From: Nocardia sp. NBC_00565
GTDB lineage: Bacteria > Actinomycetota > Actinomycetes > Mycobacteriales > Mycobacteriaceae
DNA length: 64,000 nucleotides
Reading direction: 5' to 3'
NCBI RefSeq assembly: GCF_036345915.1
Contig: NZ_CP107785.1
Coordinates: forward strand, 4,960,001 to 5,024,000
The notes under the pieces are model-generated. The model worked only from the letters and a program-made list of their open reading frames with translations. It had not been told where the DNA came from and did not search any database. Below, in pieces: positions 9,080 through 17,644 of this stretch. The translations under genes were made by a program, and so were the position numbers. Numbering within the stretch: position 1 is the first letter of the stretch; every line of letters starts with the position of its first letter.

Positions 9080-12000
9080 ATGGCCGACACCGATCCGCTT
9101 CAGACCCAGCGTGATGTGTCCACGCCGGTTGTGACCGAGTTGGGCGTGGCCGGGTTCGAGGACGCCGTGGAGATCGGGCGCGGTGGTTTCGGCGTGGTGT
9201 ACCGGTGTACGCAGGTCGCGCTGGACCGGATCGTGGCGGTGAAGGTGTTGACCACCGAGTTGGACGAGGAGAATCGGGCCCGGTTTCTTCGGGAGCAGCG
9301 GGCGATGGGCCGGCTGACCGGGCATCCGAACATCGTCACCGTGCTGCAGGCGGGTACCACCGCGAGCGGGCGCCCCTACCTGGTGATGCCGTACCACCCA
9401 CTGGATTCCCTGGATACCCGGATCCGGGAGCAGGGTCCGCTGCCGGTGGAGGCCGTGTTGTGGCTCGGGGTGAAGATCGCCGGTGCGCTGGAGAGCGCGC
9501 ATCGTCTGGGCATCGTGCATCGGGACGTGAAACCAGGAAACATTCTGCTCACCGATTACGGCGAGCCGTTGTTGACCGACTTCGGGATCGCACGTGTCAC
9601 GGGCGGGTTCCAGACGGCCGCGGGCACCCTGACCGGCTCCCCGGCGTTCACAGCACCAGAGGTACTCGAAGGCGAGGTTCCCACCGCGGCCGCGGATGTC
9701 TACGGGCTGGGTGCCACCCTGTTCTGCGCCCTGACCGGGCATGCCGCCTTCGAACGGCGCAGCGGGGAAAATGTAGTGACCCAATTTTTGCGGATCACCA
9801 CCCAGCCGGTGCCGGACCTGCGCGACAGCGGCATCGCCGAAGACGTATCCACGGTGGTGGCATCAGCGATGAGCCGCGACCCCCGCGAACGGCGGTCGGC
9901 GGCGGAGCTGGGCCAAGCGATTCGGCAGGTGCAGCGCCGCCTCGGTTTTGCGGTAGACGAGATGGCGCTGCAGGCCGAACCAGTCCCGGAGCACCAAGAC
10001 CGGACGCCACCCCCGCGAGGGTGGCGCCCGCCGTCGGCGCGGGTGGTGGTCCGCGGTGGCGGCGGCGCTCTGCCGTTGGAGTTGACCAGCTTTGTCGACC
10101 GCCGCACCGAGGTGTCGGAGGTGAAGAATCTGCTGGCCTCGTCCCGATTGGTGACGTTGACCGGCATCGGCGGGGTCGGAAAGACCCGGCTCGGGTTGCG
10201 GGTTGCGGCGACGATGCGTGGTTTGGCCGACAGGGTGTGGTTTGTCGAGTTGGCCGACGTATCGGACCCAACACTGCTGGTCGATGTAGTGGCGGCCACC
10301 CTGGGTTTGCGCGACGAGTCAGCGCGACCATTGCAGGATGCTCTCGTCGAGTTCCTATCCGCACGGGAGTCGCTGCTGGTGTTGGACAACTGCGAGCAGC
10401 TGGTGGCGGCCGTCGCGGAGCTGGTCGAGACGTGGTTGCGGGCCTGTCCAGGCCTGCGGATCCTGGTCACCAGCCGCGAACCACTCAACATCGCTGGGGA
10501 GGCAGTGCTGCGGGTGTCACCACTTACCGTGCCGGATCCCGACCGCGAGCCGTCCATGCGGGGGCTACCCAAATATGACGCGGTGACCTTGTTCGCCGAC
10601 CGCGCCGCGGCGGTGGTGCCGGGCTTCGAACTATCGCCCGACAACAAGGCCGACGTGGCCCGCATCTGCGCCCGGCTCGACGGGTTGCCGCTGGCGATCG
10701 AGTTGGCGGCGGCGCGGATACGGATGCTCTCACCCGAGCAGATCCTGCAGCGGCTCACCGATCGGTACGCGCTGCTGACCCGAAGCAGCCGCGACACGCC
10801 GACGCGGCAGCAGACACTGCGATGGTGTATCGACTGGAGCCACGATTTGTGCACCCCGGCCGAACAGCGGCTCTGGGCCCGACTGTCGGTGTTCGCCGGC
10901 AGCTTCGAACTCGACGCCGCCGAGCAGATCTGCGGTCCCGGTCTGTCACCGGAAAGCCCACTCGATGTGCTGTCCTCGCTGGTAGACAAGTCCATCCTGA
11001 TCCGGGACGAGTCCAACGATGTGGTGCGGTTCCGGCTGCTCGAGACGATCCGCGACTACGGCCGACAGAAACTGCATGAGGCCGGTGAATACGCGGATCT
11101 GCGCCGGCGGCACCGCGACTGGTATCAGCAACTGGCGCTCGACGCAGAGGCCACATGGATCAGTGACCGGCAGCCCTACTGGATCGCACGCCTCGAGCGC
11201 GAGCAGCCGAACCTGCGCGACGCGCTGGAATACTGCCTGTCCGAGGACACCGAAGAGGCTGCCGAAGCGGGGCTGCGCACCGCAACAGCACTTTTTATGT
11301 ACTGGACCTTCCGGGGTCTGTACGGCGAAGGAAGACGCTGGATCGACCGCGCCCTCGCCCACCCTCGAGCACATTCGATACCTGAGCGCATCAAAGCGAT
11401 TCAGGTCGGCAGCGCCATGGCGGCGACGCAGGGCGATCTCCACTCGGCGACCGCCCTGCTGGCGCAGGGGCGCGTGCTCGCCGACCAGGCTCCGACCCCG
11501 ATGAGTAAGGCGCTCATCGCCGCAGCCGAGGGCGCCCTGGCGGTCTTCAGTGGTGAGTTCGCAGACGCGGCCTCCTGCCTCGACCGTGCCGTCGAAGTGC
11601 TCAAATCGAACCGGGAAGGATGGCTACATATCGGTGCTTTGACCTTGCTCGGGATGGCGCACCAACTGGGCGGTGATCAAACCAAGGCAATCGAGTACCA
11701 CCAGCAAGTACTCTCCATCACCGAAGCACGCGGCGAATCGCTCTATCGGTCCATCGCGCTATGCGACATGGGGATCACCACATGGCAGCAAGGGGAGCGG
11801 CACCGCGCAATCGAGCTGCTGAAAAAAGCGCTGCGAGTCAACAGGCAGGTACACAGCCCGGTCGTGACCGCGTTGAGTTTCGAGGCGCTGGCCTGGACTG
11901 CCGACACCGCTGACGCCGAGCGCAAGGCCGTTCTGATGGGAGCCGCGGAGGAACTATGGCGCTCAACCGGTAGCGGTGCGGGTATTCTCCCGGACCGATT

Positions 12001-12358
12001 GCGTTATCACGACGAATGTGTCCGGATGGCGCGCTCCCGCCTCGGCGCACGCGGATTCGATGCGGCCTTCCGACAGGGACGGGCGATGGGGGTGGACGCC
12101 GCGGTGGCCTACGCACTCGAAGAGCAACTCACCGACACGACGCTCGCGCCGGGTCCGTCCGCGGCATTGACCAAGCGTGAGTCGCAGGTCGCAGACCTCA
12201 TTGCCCAAGGCCTCACGAACAAGCAGATCGCCGCAAAACTCGTGATATCCCCACGCACCGCCCAAGGCCATGTGGAACACATCCTCACTAAACTCGGATT
12301 CACCTCCCGCACCCAGATCGCCGCCTGGATCGCGGAAAGGGCCGAACAACAGAGTTGA
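9080..12358 (+). CDS. Ser/Thr kinase - NTPase - TPR - LuxR-HTH multidomain regulator (PknK-like)
   Basis: This 1,092-residue protein has four parts. Residues 25-295 are a Hanks-type kinase with a glycine loop (GRGGFGVVY), Lys in VAVKVL, HRDVKPGN, DFG and APE, so it looks active. Residues 335-660 are an AAA/NB-ARC-like NTPase with P-loop GIGGVGKTR (about 361-369), Walker B LLVLDNCEQ and LVTSREPL. A helical repeat region of TPR type covers about 700-1000. The last 60 residues are a LuxR-type HTH (LTKRESQVADLIAQGLTNKQI). Kinase plus NTPase resembles mycobacterial PknK, and the clear C-terminal HTH suggests direct DNA binding. It has no transmembrane segment, so the signal is cytoplasmic. Targets are unknown. 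The gene is monocistronic. Confidence 0.92.
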   Translation: MADTDPLQTQRDVSTPVVTELGVAGFEDAVEIGRGGFGVVYRCTQVALDRIVAVKVLTTELDEENRARFLREQRAMGRLTGHPNIVTVLQAGTTASGRPYLVMPYHPLDSLDTRIREQGPLPVEAVLWLGVKIAGALESAHRLGIVHRDVKPGNILLTDYGEPLLTDFGIARVTGGFQTAAGTLTGSPAFTAPEVLEGEVPTAAADVYGLGATLFCALTGHAAFERRSGENVVTQFLRITTQPVPDLRDSGIAEDVSTVVASAMSRDPRERRSAAELGQAIRQVQRRLGFAVDEMALQAEPVPEHQDRTPPPRGWRPPSARVVVRGGGGALPLELTSFVDRRTEVSEVKNLLASSRLVTLTGIGGVGKTRLGLRVAATMRGLADRVWFVELADVSDPTLLVDVVAATLGLRDESARPLQDALVEFLSARESLLVLDNCEQLVAAVAELVETWLRACPGLRILVTSREPLNIAGEAVLRVSPLTVPDPDREPSMRGLPKYDAVTLFADRAAAVVPGFELSPDNKADVARICARLDGLPLAIELAAARIRMLSPEQILQRLTDRYALLTRSSRDTPTRQQTLRWCIDWSHDLCTPAEQRLWARLSVFAGSFELDAAEQICGPGLSPESPLDVLSSLVDKSILIRDESNDVVRFRLLETIRDYGRQKLHEAGEYADLRRRHRDWYQQLALDAEATWISDRQPYWIARLEREQPNLRDALEYCLSEDTEEAAEAGLRTATALFMYWTFRGLYGEGRRWIDRALAHPRAHSIPERIKAIQVGSAMAATQGDLHSATALLAQGRVLADQAPTPMSKALIAAAEGALAVFSGEFADAASCLDRAVEVLKSNREGWLHIGALTLLGMAHQLGGDQTKAIEYHQQVLSITEARGESLYRSIALCDMGITTWQQGERHRAIELLKKALRVNRQVHSPVVTALSFEALAWTADTADAERKAVLMGAAEELWRSTGSGAGILPDRLRYHDECVRMARSRLGARGFDAAFRQGRAMGVDAAVAYALEEQLTDTTLAPGPSAALTKRESQVADLIAQGLTNKQIAAKLVISPRTAQGHVEHILTKLGFTSRTQIAAWIAERAEQQS

Positions 12359-12528
12359 CCTCGCCGAAGTCCGGCGGAAGAACTTCGGATTGGGGCAAAT
12401 TTGCTACGTTCTACGTGTTCCTACGCCGAAATAACACCGAAAGACACGCTGCGACCGTAGATTTGGCGTGCGGATCCCTGCGATTGCCTTCATAGAACAC
12501 CGAAATGCACGTAGATTTGCCCCAGAAG

Positions 12529-12567
12529 CATGCTCATGCAGGTGTAAGAACGCAATAGTGCGTTCTT
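12529..12567 (+). promoter_or_regulatory. 34-base repeat copy B with perfect 9-bp inverted repeat upstream of the Scr1 regulator
   Basis: AAGAACGCA (12546-12554), four bases, then TGCGTTCTT (12559-12567) form a perfect inverted repeat that ends 27 bases before the start codon of the Scr1-family gene. The 34 bases 12529-12562 are shared with 8675-8708. The position fits an autoregulatory operator, and the symmetry would also allow a hairpin in the leader. Binding is inferred. Confidence 0.65.
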
Positions 12568-12594
12568 CGAAGTGCGCAGGGCGAAAGGGGTGTC

Positions 12595-13455
12595 ATGGCA
12601 GGCAAGCGCACAGTCCTCACGGCGGGATTGCGGCGGCTCTCGGTGCTGCTGTCCGAGATGCGCGAACACGCTGGGCTCAGCAAAGAAGAGGTCAGCGGGA
12701 AGACCGGGATCAACATCACCACGCTGTACCGAATCGAGACGGCGCAGGCGCGGCCGCAGCGGCGAACGCTGATGACGATGCTCGATCTCTACGGCGTCAC
12801 CGAGCAGCAACGCGCGGATGCTCTGGAGTTGCTGTCGGACGCACTCAAGCCGGGTATGTCCCGTCCATACGAGGCGACCCTGACCGAGGTGCACGCGGCG
12901 TACATCAACTTCGAATCCGAGGCGCTCTCGGCCCGGCACTATCAAACCTCCTACATCCCAGGGCTATTGCAGACCTCGGAGTATGCCGAGGCGGTCATCG
13001 ACACCAATATGCCGAAACTGGACGCGGCCACGGTGCAGCACAATGTGCGAGCGCGGATGGATCGGACCACCCACCTCACCAAGCCCGATCCGCTAGAGCT
13101 CTGGGTGGTACTCGACGAGGCGGCGATCCGGCGCGTCGTCGGCGGGCCGGATGTCATGAAGGGGCAGCTGAAGCGGCTGCTCGACGATTCGCAGATGAAA
13201 AACGTTATCCTGCAAATCCTTCCGTTCACCGCCGGCGTGCACCCCGGTATGGCCGGCGCGTTCACGCTGCTGGACTTCAAGGATCCAGCCGATCCGGAGC
13301 TGGTGTACGTCGAGGGCATCGCGGGTGATCAGCTGATCGAGGGGCACCCCCAGATCCGCCGCTTCGGCATCATTTTCGACCAGCTGCGGGCCATGGCGCT
13401 GAGCCCCCGCGACTCCATGACACTGATCGACCAGGCATCCGAGCAGCTGCGCTGA
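12595..13455 (+). CDS. Scr1-family XRE regulator (HTH + DUF5753)
   Basis: The protein has 286 residues from ATG 12595 after GAAAGGGG. An N-terminal HTH_XRE (about 12-70, REHAGLSKEEVSGKTGINITTLYRIE) is followed by the DUF5753/Scr1 domain (YIPGLLQTSEYAEAVI and the RxxRMDRTT stretch near 140). In Streptomyces and Nocardia these regulators usually sit beside a short DUF397 partner with which they work in pairs like WhiJ. No DUF397 gene is adjacent here: the next gene converges from the other strand. It may therefore act alone or with a distant partner. The palindrome just upstream suggests autoregulation. Confidence 0.88.
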   Translation: MAGKRTVLTAGLRRLSVLLSEMREHAGLSKEEVSGKTGINITTLYRIETAQARPQRRTLMTMLDLYGVTEQQRADALELLSDALKPGMSRPYEATLTEVHAAYINFESEALSARHYQTSYIPGLLQTSEYAEAVIDTNMPKLDAATVQHNVRARMDRTTHLTKPDPLELWVVLDEAAIRRVVGGPDVMKGQLKRLLDDSQMKNVILQILPFTAGVHPGMAGAFTLLDFKDPADPELVYVEGIAGDQLIEGHPQIRRFGIIFDQLRAMALSPRDSMTLIDQASEQLR

Positions 13456-13463
13456 TCAGCTGC
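13443..13463. terminator. Short convergent hairpin between Scr1 gene and ABC permease
   Basis: GCAGCTG (13443-13449) and CAGCTGC (13457-13463) pair across a 7-base loop that contains both stop codons (TGATCA). There is no T-run, so termination is only a possibility. Confidence 0.35.
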
Positions 13464-14280
13464 GGCTGGCCCGCCGATAGCCCACCGCCGCCGGAATCGC
13501 GAAGACTACGATGGCGCCGACGCACCAGGCGATGGTGGCCAGCAGCGGATCCCGCACCGGTCCGCCCAGCGACAACCCGCGCATCGCATCGATGGCATAG
13601 GACATCGGCTGATGCTGCACGATCGGCTTGGCCCACGCCGGGTACGCGATCAGCGGCACGAAACCGGAGCTGAAGAACATCAGCAGCGACGAGCCGAGCG
13701 AAACCGCCTCCACCAGAGCGGCTTTCGCGCTGAACACGGCCACCGCAGTGACCATGGTGGCGAAGGCGATGCCGAACAGCAGCGGCACCCCGAACAGCGC
13801 GATGCCCGCGAACAGCCCCTGTTGGAACCGGAAGCCGAGCACCAGCCCCACCGCGAACAGCACCACGGTGCACAACAGGATCCGGATTCCCTCAGCGACG
13901 AAACGCGCCGCCAGTCCGGACGCACGGTGCACCGGCAGCACCCAGAACCGGGCCAGCAAACCCTCGTCACGCTCGCGCCCCAGGGTGATGGCACCGGCCA
14001 CCGATCCGGACATCACGCCGACCAGCGATACCATCGGCACCGATCCGTACAACGCGCTTGCGCCGGAGAAGGACGAAATCTGGCGTCCGAGAACGGTATT
14101 CAGCATGACCAGCAAAAGCGCCGGGAAGACGAGCGACTGCACGACGGTCAGCGGGTCGCGCCACCAGCGCACCAGCATTCGCTTGGTCTGGATCATCGTC
14201 TGCGGAAGTAGCAAACGCCAGGTCTCGGTCCGACCGGAGACCGTGGGCAGTTCGCGGGTGGGAGCCAGTACCTCGGTCAT
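13456..14280 (-). CDS. ABC-2 type transporter permease (DrrB-like), second of a pair
   Basis: A 274-residue membrane protein with six predicted hydrophobic segments and the ABC-2 pattern (QTMIQTKRMLVRWWRDPLT at the N-terminus, FFSSGFVPLIAYPAWAKPI and HQPMSYAIDAMRGL in the C-terminal half). It resembles the permeases of daunorubicin or lipid exporters (DrrB/DrrC). It overlaps the previous permease gene by ATGA at 14277-14280, so the two are translationally coupled and probably form a heterodimer. No ATP-binding subunit gene is beside them. Confidence 0.85.
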   Translation of the reverse strand: MTEVLAPTRELPTVSGRTETWRLLLPQTMIQTKRMLVRWWRDPLTVVQSLVFPALLLVMLNTVLGRQISSFSGASALYGSVPMVSLVGVMSGSVAGAITLGRERDEGLLARFWVLPVHRASGLAARFVAEGIRILLCTVVLFAVGLVLGFRFQQGLFAGIALFGVPLLFGIAFATMVTAVAVFSAKAALVEAVSLGSSLLMFFSSGFVPLIAYPAWAKPIVQHQPMSYAIDAMRGLSLGGPVRDPLLATIAWCVGAIVVFAIPAAVGYRRASRS

Positions 14281-15170
14281 GACGACCTCCGCATCGAAAG
14301 GAAGACCGCACCGGCGCCGAAGACCACGGCGAGGCCGAGCGTCCAGGCCAGCGCGGGTCCGAAGATCGACCAGCCGACCACGCCCGCATTGCCCGACGGG
14401 TCACCGGCCAGTGCCCGCAGTCCGTATATGAACTGCGATATCGGCTGGTTGCGCGCGAAGCCCTGGATCCAAGCCGGGAATTGGTCAGCCGGGGCGAATC
14501 CGGTGGAGACCATCCCGAGAATCAGCTGCGGCAGGATCAGCGCCTGGGTGGTGGCCTCCGGACTCTTGGTGAGACTGCCGAGCAGATCCGCGCCCAGACA
14601 CAGCGCCAATGCGATCAGCAACGCGAACCCGATGAAACCCAGTGTGTCCCACCAGCTTCCATAGAAGCGGAAGCCGATCACATGGCCACTGACCACCGCC
14701 GCGGCCAGCGCGACCGCGGCCCGGTACAGCGCGGCGCTGACCCGTGCGGCCAGCGGCACCGCCGAGCCCATCGGCATCGAGCCGAACCGGACGTTGAGCC
14801 CGTCCTTGGCGTCGGCGGCCGCCCGGAATGCGGCCGTGATGGCGCAGAACGCGACCGCCTGCATCACGATCATCGGCATCAGGAACTGCGCATAGCTGCT
14901 CAGCCCGTGCCCATAGACGGTCATGACCAGATTCAGCGGCACATAGAAGCCGACGGTGAAGACGGTGGGTGCGAGCAAGGCGGTGACCAGCTCGCCATTA
15001 CGCCAGGACGGCCGGATCAGGCGGCAGGTCAGCGCCCACCATTGCGCCGCCGTCGCCATCCGTGGCGGCGGCGCGTCGACCAGCCGTTCGCTGTTCAGGC
15101 GGCGCTCGGCCGTGCGCGAGCCCCCGTCGCCACGTTCCTGCTGGACGGTGCCCGACCCCGGTTCGCTCAT
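14277..15170 (-). CDS. ABC-2 type transporter permease (DrrC-like), first of a pair
   Basis: This is a 297-residue ABC-2 permease. The first 60 residues are polar with Arg/Gly-rich stretches, then come six hydrophobic segments; IRPSWRNGELVTALLAPTVFT and FARNQPISQFIYGLRAL are typical of the family. Such pairs normally come as ATPase-permease-permease operons, with the ATPase gene first. Upstream of this start there is only a repeat-rich non-coding stretch and then an unrelated gene on the other strand. The start codon lies inside the first copy of a 39-base repeat, so the 5' end may have been rearranged, and a start further inside cannot be excluded. Confidence 0.82.
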   Translation of the reverse strand: MSEPGSGTVQQERGDGGSRTAERRLNSERLVDAPPPRMATAAQWWALTCRLIRPSWRNGELVTALLAPTVFTVGFYVPLNLVMTVYGHGLSSYAQFLMPMIVMQAVAFCAITAAFRAAADAKDGLNVRFGSMPMGSAVPLAARVSAALYRAAVALAAAVVSGHVIGFRFYGSWWDTLGFIGFALLIALALCLGADLLGSLTKSPEATTQALILPQLILGMVSTGFAPADQFPAWIQGFARNQPISQFIYGLRALAGDPSGNAGVVGWSIFGPALAWTLGLAVVFGAGAVFLSMRRSS

Positions 15171-15278
15171 GCCTGCGCCTCGCTAGCGCTCGGCTCCGGC
15201 ATGCGCGATGCGCGCAGGCACACGATTCGCTCGCTACGCTCGCTCATGCCTGCACCTCGCTAGCGCTCGGCTCCGGCA
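15163..15278. repeat. Two direct copies of a 39-base repeat
   Basis: Copies at 15163-15201 and 15240-15278, period 77, differ at one base and read TCGCTCATGCCTGC, then CCTCGCTAGCGCTCGG and TCCGGCA. The spacer contains further CGCTCGCTACGCTCGCT-type elements. The first copy covers the start codon of the ABC permease gene. Confidence 0.75.
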
Positions 15279-15602
15279 CGAGCGAGTGCTCGGCTGTGTC
15301 TGTTGTTCGCTCGCTCACGTGCACGCTCCCATCCTGCGCGTCACCGGTGCCCGTTGGCGGAGAACCGGCTGCTCTCAGCATGTCGCACGCAGCCGAGGCG
15401 GGTCCAGTCTGACCGAAGCGGCGGCGCTTCCACACCGGCCCCGAGTGTGGGAACGACGACTCCGAGGGGTCGATAAATCTCCACCAAGGGTGCGGCCCCA
15501 TGTGGAGTTGTCGCCATGCCCCGGTTGCGAGTTATGCAGCGTCGCTATCCTTCTCGACGGAATGTCCGATTCGGGAAGTGACGTTCCCGCATGGGGTGAG
15601 TA
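15171..15602. other. Intergenic region with repeats, no gene
   Basis: 432 bases between the ABC permease start and the metallopeptidase gene. The first 140 bases are the direct repeats. The rest shows no frame with a ribosome site. It must hold two divergent promoters. Confidence 0.6.
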
Positions 15603-16112
15603 ATGTATCCCCCGATGACCAGCATGGAAGCCCGTTTCCGGGACGCAGCCCGGAACGTGCCCCTCCCCAGTCCGTGGAATCTGTCCGCCTACCTCGCCAG
15701 TGTCGCCGCGCACCGCGGCCGTTCCATCTCGCTGCAGACGGTGCCCGCGGGCACGCTCGCCGATATCGGGTGTCGCGGCGCCGGGCTGTGGGTGGCGCGC
15801 GGCCACGACGACATCATCGTCTACGACGCTTCGGCCACCGACCGCAATGCGGACCACATCATCCTGCACGAGATCGGGCACATGCTGTTCGGACACGGCA
15901 AGAACGGCACTGCCGCCACGCCGATCGCGCCGACCCTGGCCGCGCTATTGCCCTCCATCTCACCGGCCGCCATCAAACATGTGCTGGGCCGCAACGATTT
16001 CGGCACCGACCGCGAACGGGACGCGGAGGTCTTCGCCGATATGACCCTGGTCTACGCGACACTGCCGCGCCGCAAGAATCGGTCGTTTCGATTGTTCGGG
16101 CGCGGCCGCTAG
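15603..16112 (+). CDS. ImmA/IrrE-type (ParH-like) metalloprotein
   Basis: The 169-residue protein carries the zinc peptidase motif HEIGHMLFGH near residue 89-98, with a downstream acidic segment (RERDAEVFADM) that supplies the third ligand in ImmA/IrrE proteins. The start is ATG 15603; a second ATG at 15615 is possible. Nocardial and mycobacterial homologues usually sit in a set with an XRE regulator and a membrane protein, and the protease cleaves or controls the regulator. Neither is adjacent here; the closest XRE gene is about 2 kb upstream across the permease pair. The final basic tail (RRKNRSFRLFGRGR) is not part of the peptidase core. Confidence 0.72.
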   Translation: MYPPMTSMEARFRDAARNVPLPSPWNLSAYLASVAAHRGRSISLQTVPAGTLADIGCRGAGLWVARGHDDIIVYDASATDRNADHIILHEIGHMLFGHGKNGTAATPIAPTLAALLPSISPAAIKHVLGRNDFGTDRERDAEVFADMTLVYATLPRRKNRSFRLFGRGR

Positions 16113-16173
16113 CGACTGCTCGCAGGTCGCTCGAAAGGATCAGCTAGCGACTGCTTGCAGGTCGCTCGAAAGG
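16108..16173. repeat. Tandem duplication of a 31-base unit at a stop codon
   Basis: Copies at 16108-16138 and 16143-16173 (GCTAGCGACTGC, C or T, GCAGGTCGCTCGAAAGG), period 35, one mismatch. The first copy includes the stop codon of the metalloprotein gene. The GCTAGCG core is shared with the 15.2-kb repeats. Confidence 0.75.
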
Positions 16174-16188
16174 GCCGGCGACTGGCGG

Positions 16189-16629
16189 TCAGCCGCTCTC
16201 GGGTAGTCGACGAGTTCCATCGCGCAGCTCGTCGACGAGATCCTGGTACGTATCGGCCAACTCATTGAGCTGCACCCACGCGTCATAGAACACCGCCTCG
16301 GGCGCCTGGGAGAGCGGAACGAAGGCCTGCGAGGTCATCCTGGCCAGCCGATCCACGATCTGGCCGACGGTTTCGGTATGCATCAGTGCCGCGGTGCCGG
16401 GCACCGGCATCGCCAGCGTCACCCAGCGGTCGATCCCCCGCACCAACTGCGCCCGCCGCCGATCCAGTTTGGCCATCTCGTGGACCGGCGTCCGCTCGCG
16501 CATCTCGTGCAGCTGCGCCAGTTCTCCCGCCACCTCCAGCATCGGATGGTCATCGTGCGGTAGCCCTCGGAAGGCCGCCAGCAACATATCCCGCCCAGGA
16601 ACCATCGGGCTGTGTCTCGCATACCTCAT
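16189..16629 (-). CDS. DUF4254 protein (copy 2)
   Basis: This is a 146-residue protein from ATG 16629, chosen because AGGAGG lies six bases upstream; the open frame extends 33 codons further but without such a site. Motifs: ELAQLHEMRE, QLVRGIDRWVTLAMP, HTETVGQIVDRLARM, ELADTYQDLVDELRDG and the final TRRLPESG. Clearly the same family as 8120-8563, with moderate identity, so an old duplication or separate acquisition. Function unknown. Confidence 0.85.
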   Translation of the reverse strand: MRYARHSPMVPGRDMLLAAFRGLPHDDHPMLEVAGELAQLHEMRERTPVHEMAKLDRRRAQLVRGIDRWVTLAMPVPGTAALMHTETVGQIVDRLARMTSQAFVPLSQAPEAVFYDAWVQLNELADTYQDLVDELRDGTRRLPESG

Positions 16630-16830
16630 CTCGGCCTCCTGCCGACGCCCGGAACCCGCCACCCGTCGGCGAACCTCCCGACCGGCAACGTCGCCACCGC
16701 ATTCCCCCTGATTATCGACCCCCATCACCGTTCGCGACCAGAAATCGCCGATATAAATCCGTTACAAACGCTTTCACGGCAAATCGTCAGTAACGCGGAC
16801 TGCGGTCCACCGTCTCAGCAGACAGTTCGA

Positions 16831-17583
16831 CTATGCACGGACGTCCGCGGCCAGATAGTCCTGGCCGCCGACGTAGAAGGTGCGACCGGATTCGGTTGCG
16901 GCGTTCGCGGCCTCGGCGACGACGGCGGCGAACTCCTCGATGGTCGGGAGTGCGCCGTGGTCGCGGCGGGCCGATACCGCGTCGGGATTACGGCGCTCCA
17001 GCAGACGGACGATGATCGTGCCGTCGATCATGTCGCCGGACACCACATTCAGGCCGATGCCGCGATCAGCCAGCTCGGGAACCATTGCGCGCAAAGCGTC
17101 TTCGCCCGCGCGCTTGCTCTGCGCGATCGGCTCGTAGTCCGCCGGCACCGGTTTGCGGCCGTGGAAGTGCGCTTGATGGCTGGTCACGAATACGATCCGG
17201 CCGCCGGCAGGCAGATGCGGCAGTGCCTGACGCACCAATCGCACCTGCGCGTCGCGATTGAGCGCCATCGCATAGTCGGGACCGGCATTGCGCTCCAGTC
17301 CGCCGGATGCGTTGAGCACCAGCACATCCAACCGCCCGAACTCCGCCACGACACCGTCGAGGAGCGCGGCGGTCGAGTCCGCGTCCGCGATATCCGCGCC
17401 TGCCGTCGACGCGCTACCACCTGCGGCGATGATCTCTTCGGCGATCGCATGGGCACGCTTGCGCTTCTCGCGGTAGTTGACGATCACGTGGTCGCCGTCC
17501 GCCGCGAGCACCTTCGCCGTCTCCGCACCGATCCCCCGCGAAGCACCGGTGATCAACACAATCCGTCGTCCCGAGTCGCGCAC
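16831..17583 (-). CDS. SDR-family oxidoreductase
   Basis: A 250-residue short-chain dehydrogenase starts at GTG 17583, with GAAAGGGAG just upstream. The NAD(P)-binding motif is TGASRGIG near residue 12-19. Asp of ADIADADS and NASGG follow. The usual YxxxK active site appears as the segment VPADYEPIAQSKRAGEDAL, where Tyr-x6-Lys spacing departs from the classical YxxxK. Catalysis may therefore be altered. It is divergent from an HxlR-type regulator that probably controls it. Substrate unknown. Confidence 0.85.
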   Translation of the reverse strand: MRDSGRRIVLITGASRGIGAETAKVLAADGDHVIVNYREKRKRAHAIAEEIIAAGGSASTAGADIADADSTAALLDGVVAEFGRLDVLVLNASGGLERNAGPDYAMALNRDAQVRLVRQALPHLPAGGRIVFVTSHQAHFHGRKPVPADYEPIAQSKRAGEDALRAMVPELADRGIGLNVVSGDMIDGTIIVRLLERRNPDAVSARRDHGALPTIEEFAAVVAEAANAATESGRTFYVGGQDYLAADVRA

Positions 17584-17613
17584 CGTCTCCCTTTCCGCAG
17601 CCCACAGCAATAC

Positions 17614-17626
17614 TTCTAATTTAGAA
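17614..17626. promoter_or_regulatory. Palindrome in the SDR/HxlR divergent promoter
   Basis: TTCTAA-T-TTAGAA, perfect 6-base arms around one base, in an AT-rich 61-base gap between the two divergent starts. A likely operator for the HxlR regulator and possible -10 elements in both directions. Confidence 0.6.
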
Positions 17627-17644
17627 TCACTATGGTAGTTCGAA

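Noticed and set aside
15163..16173. CRISPR array from the spaced repeats
   Set aside because: Only two copies each, no regular spacers and no cas genes.
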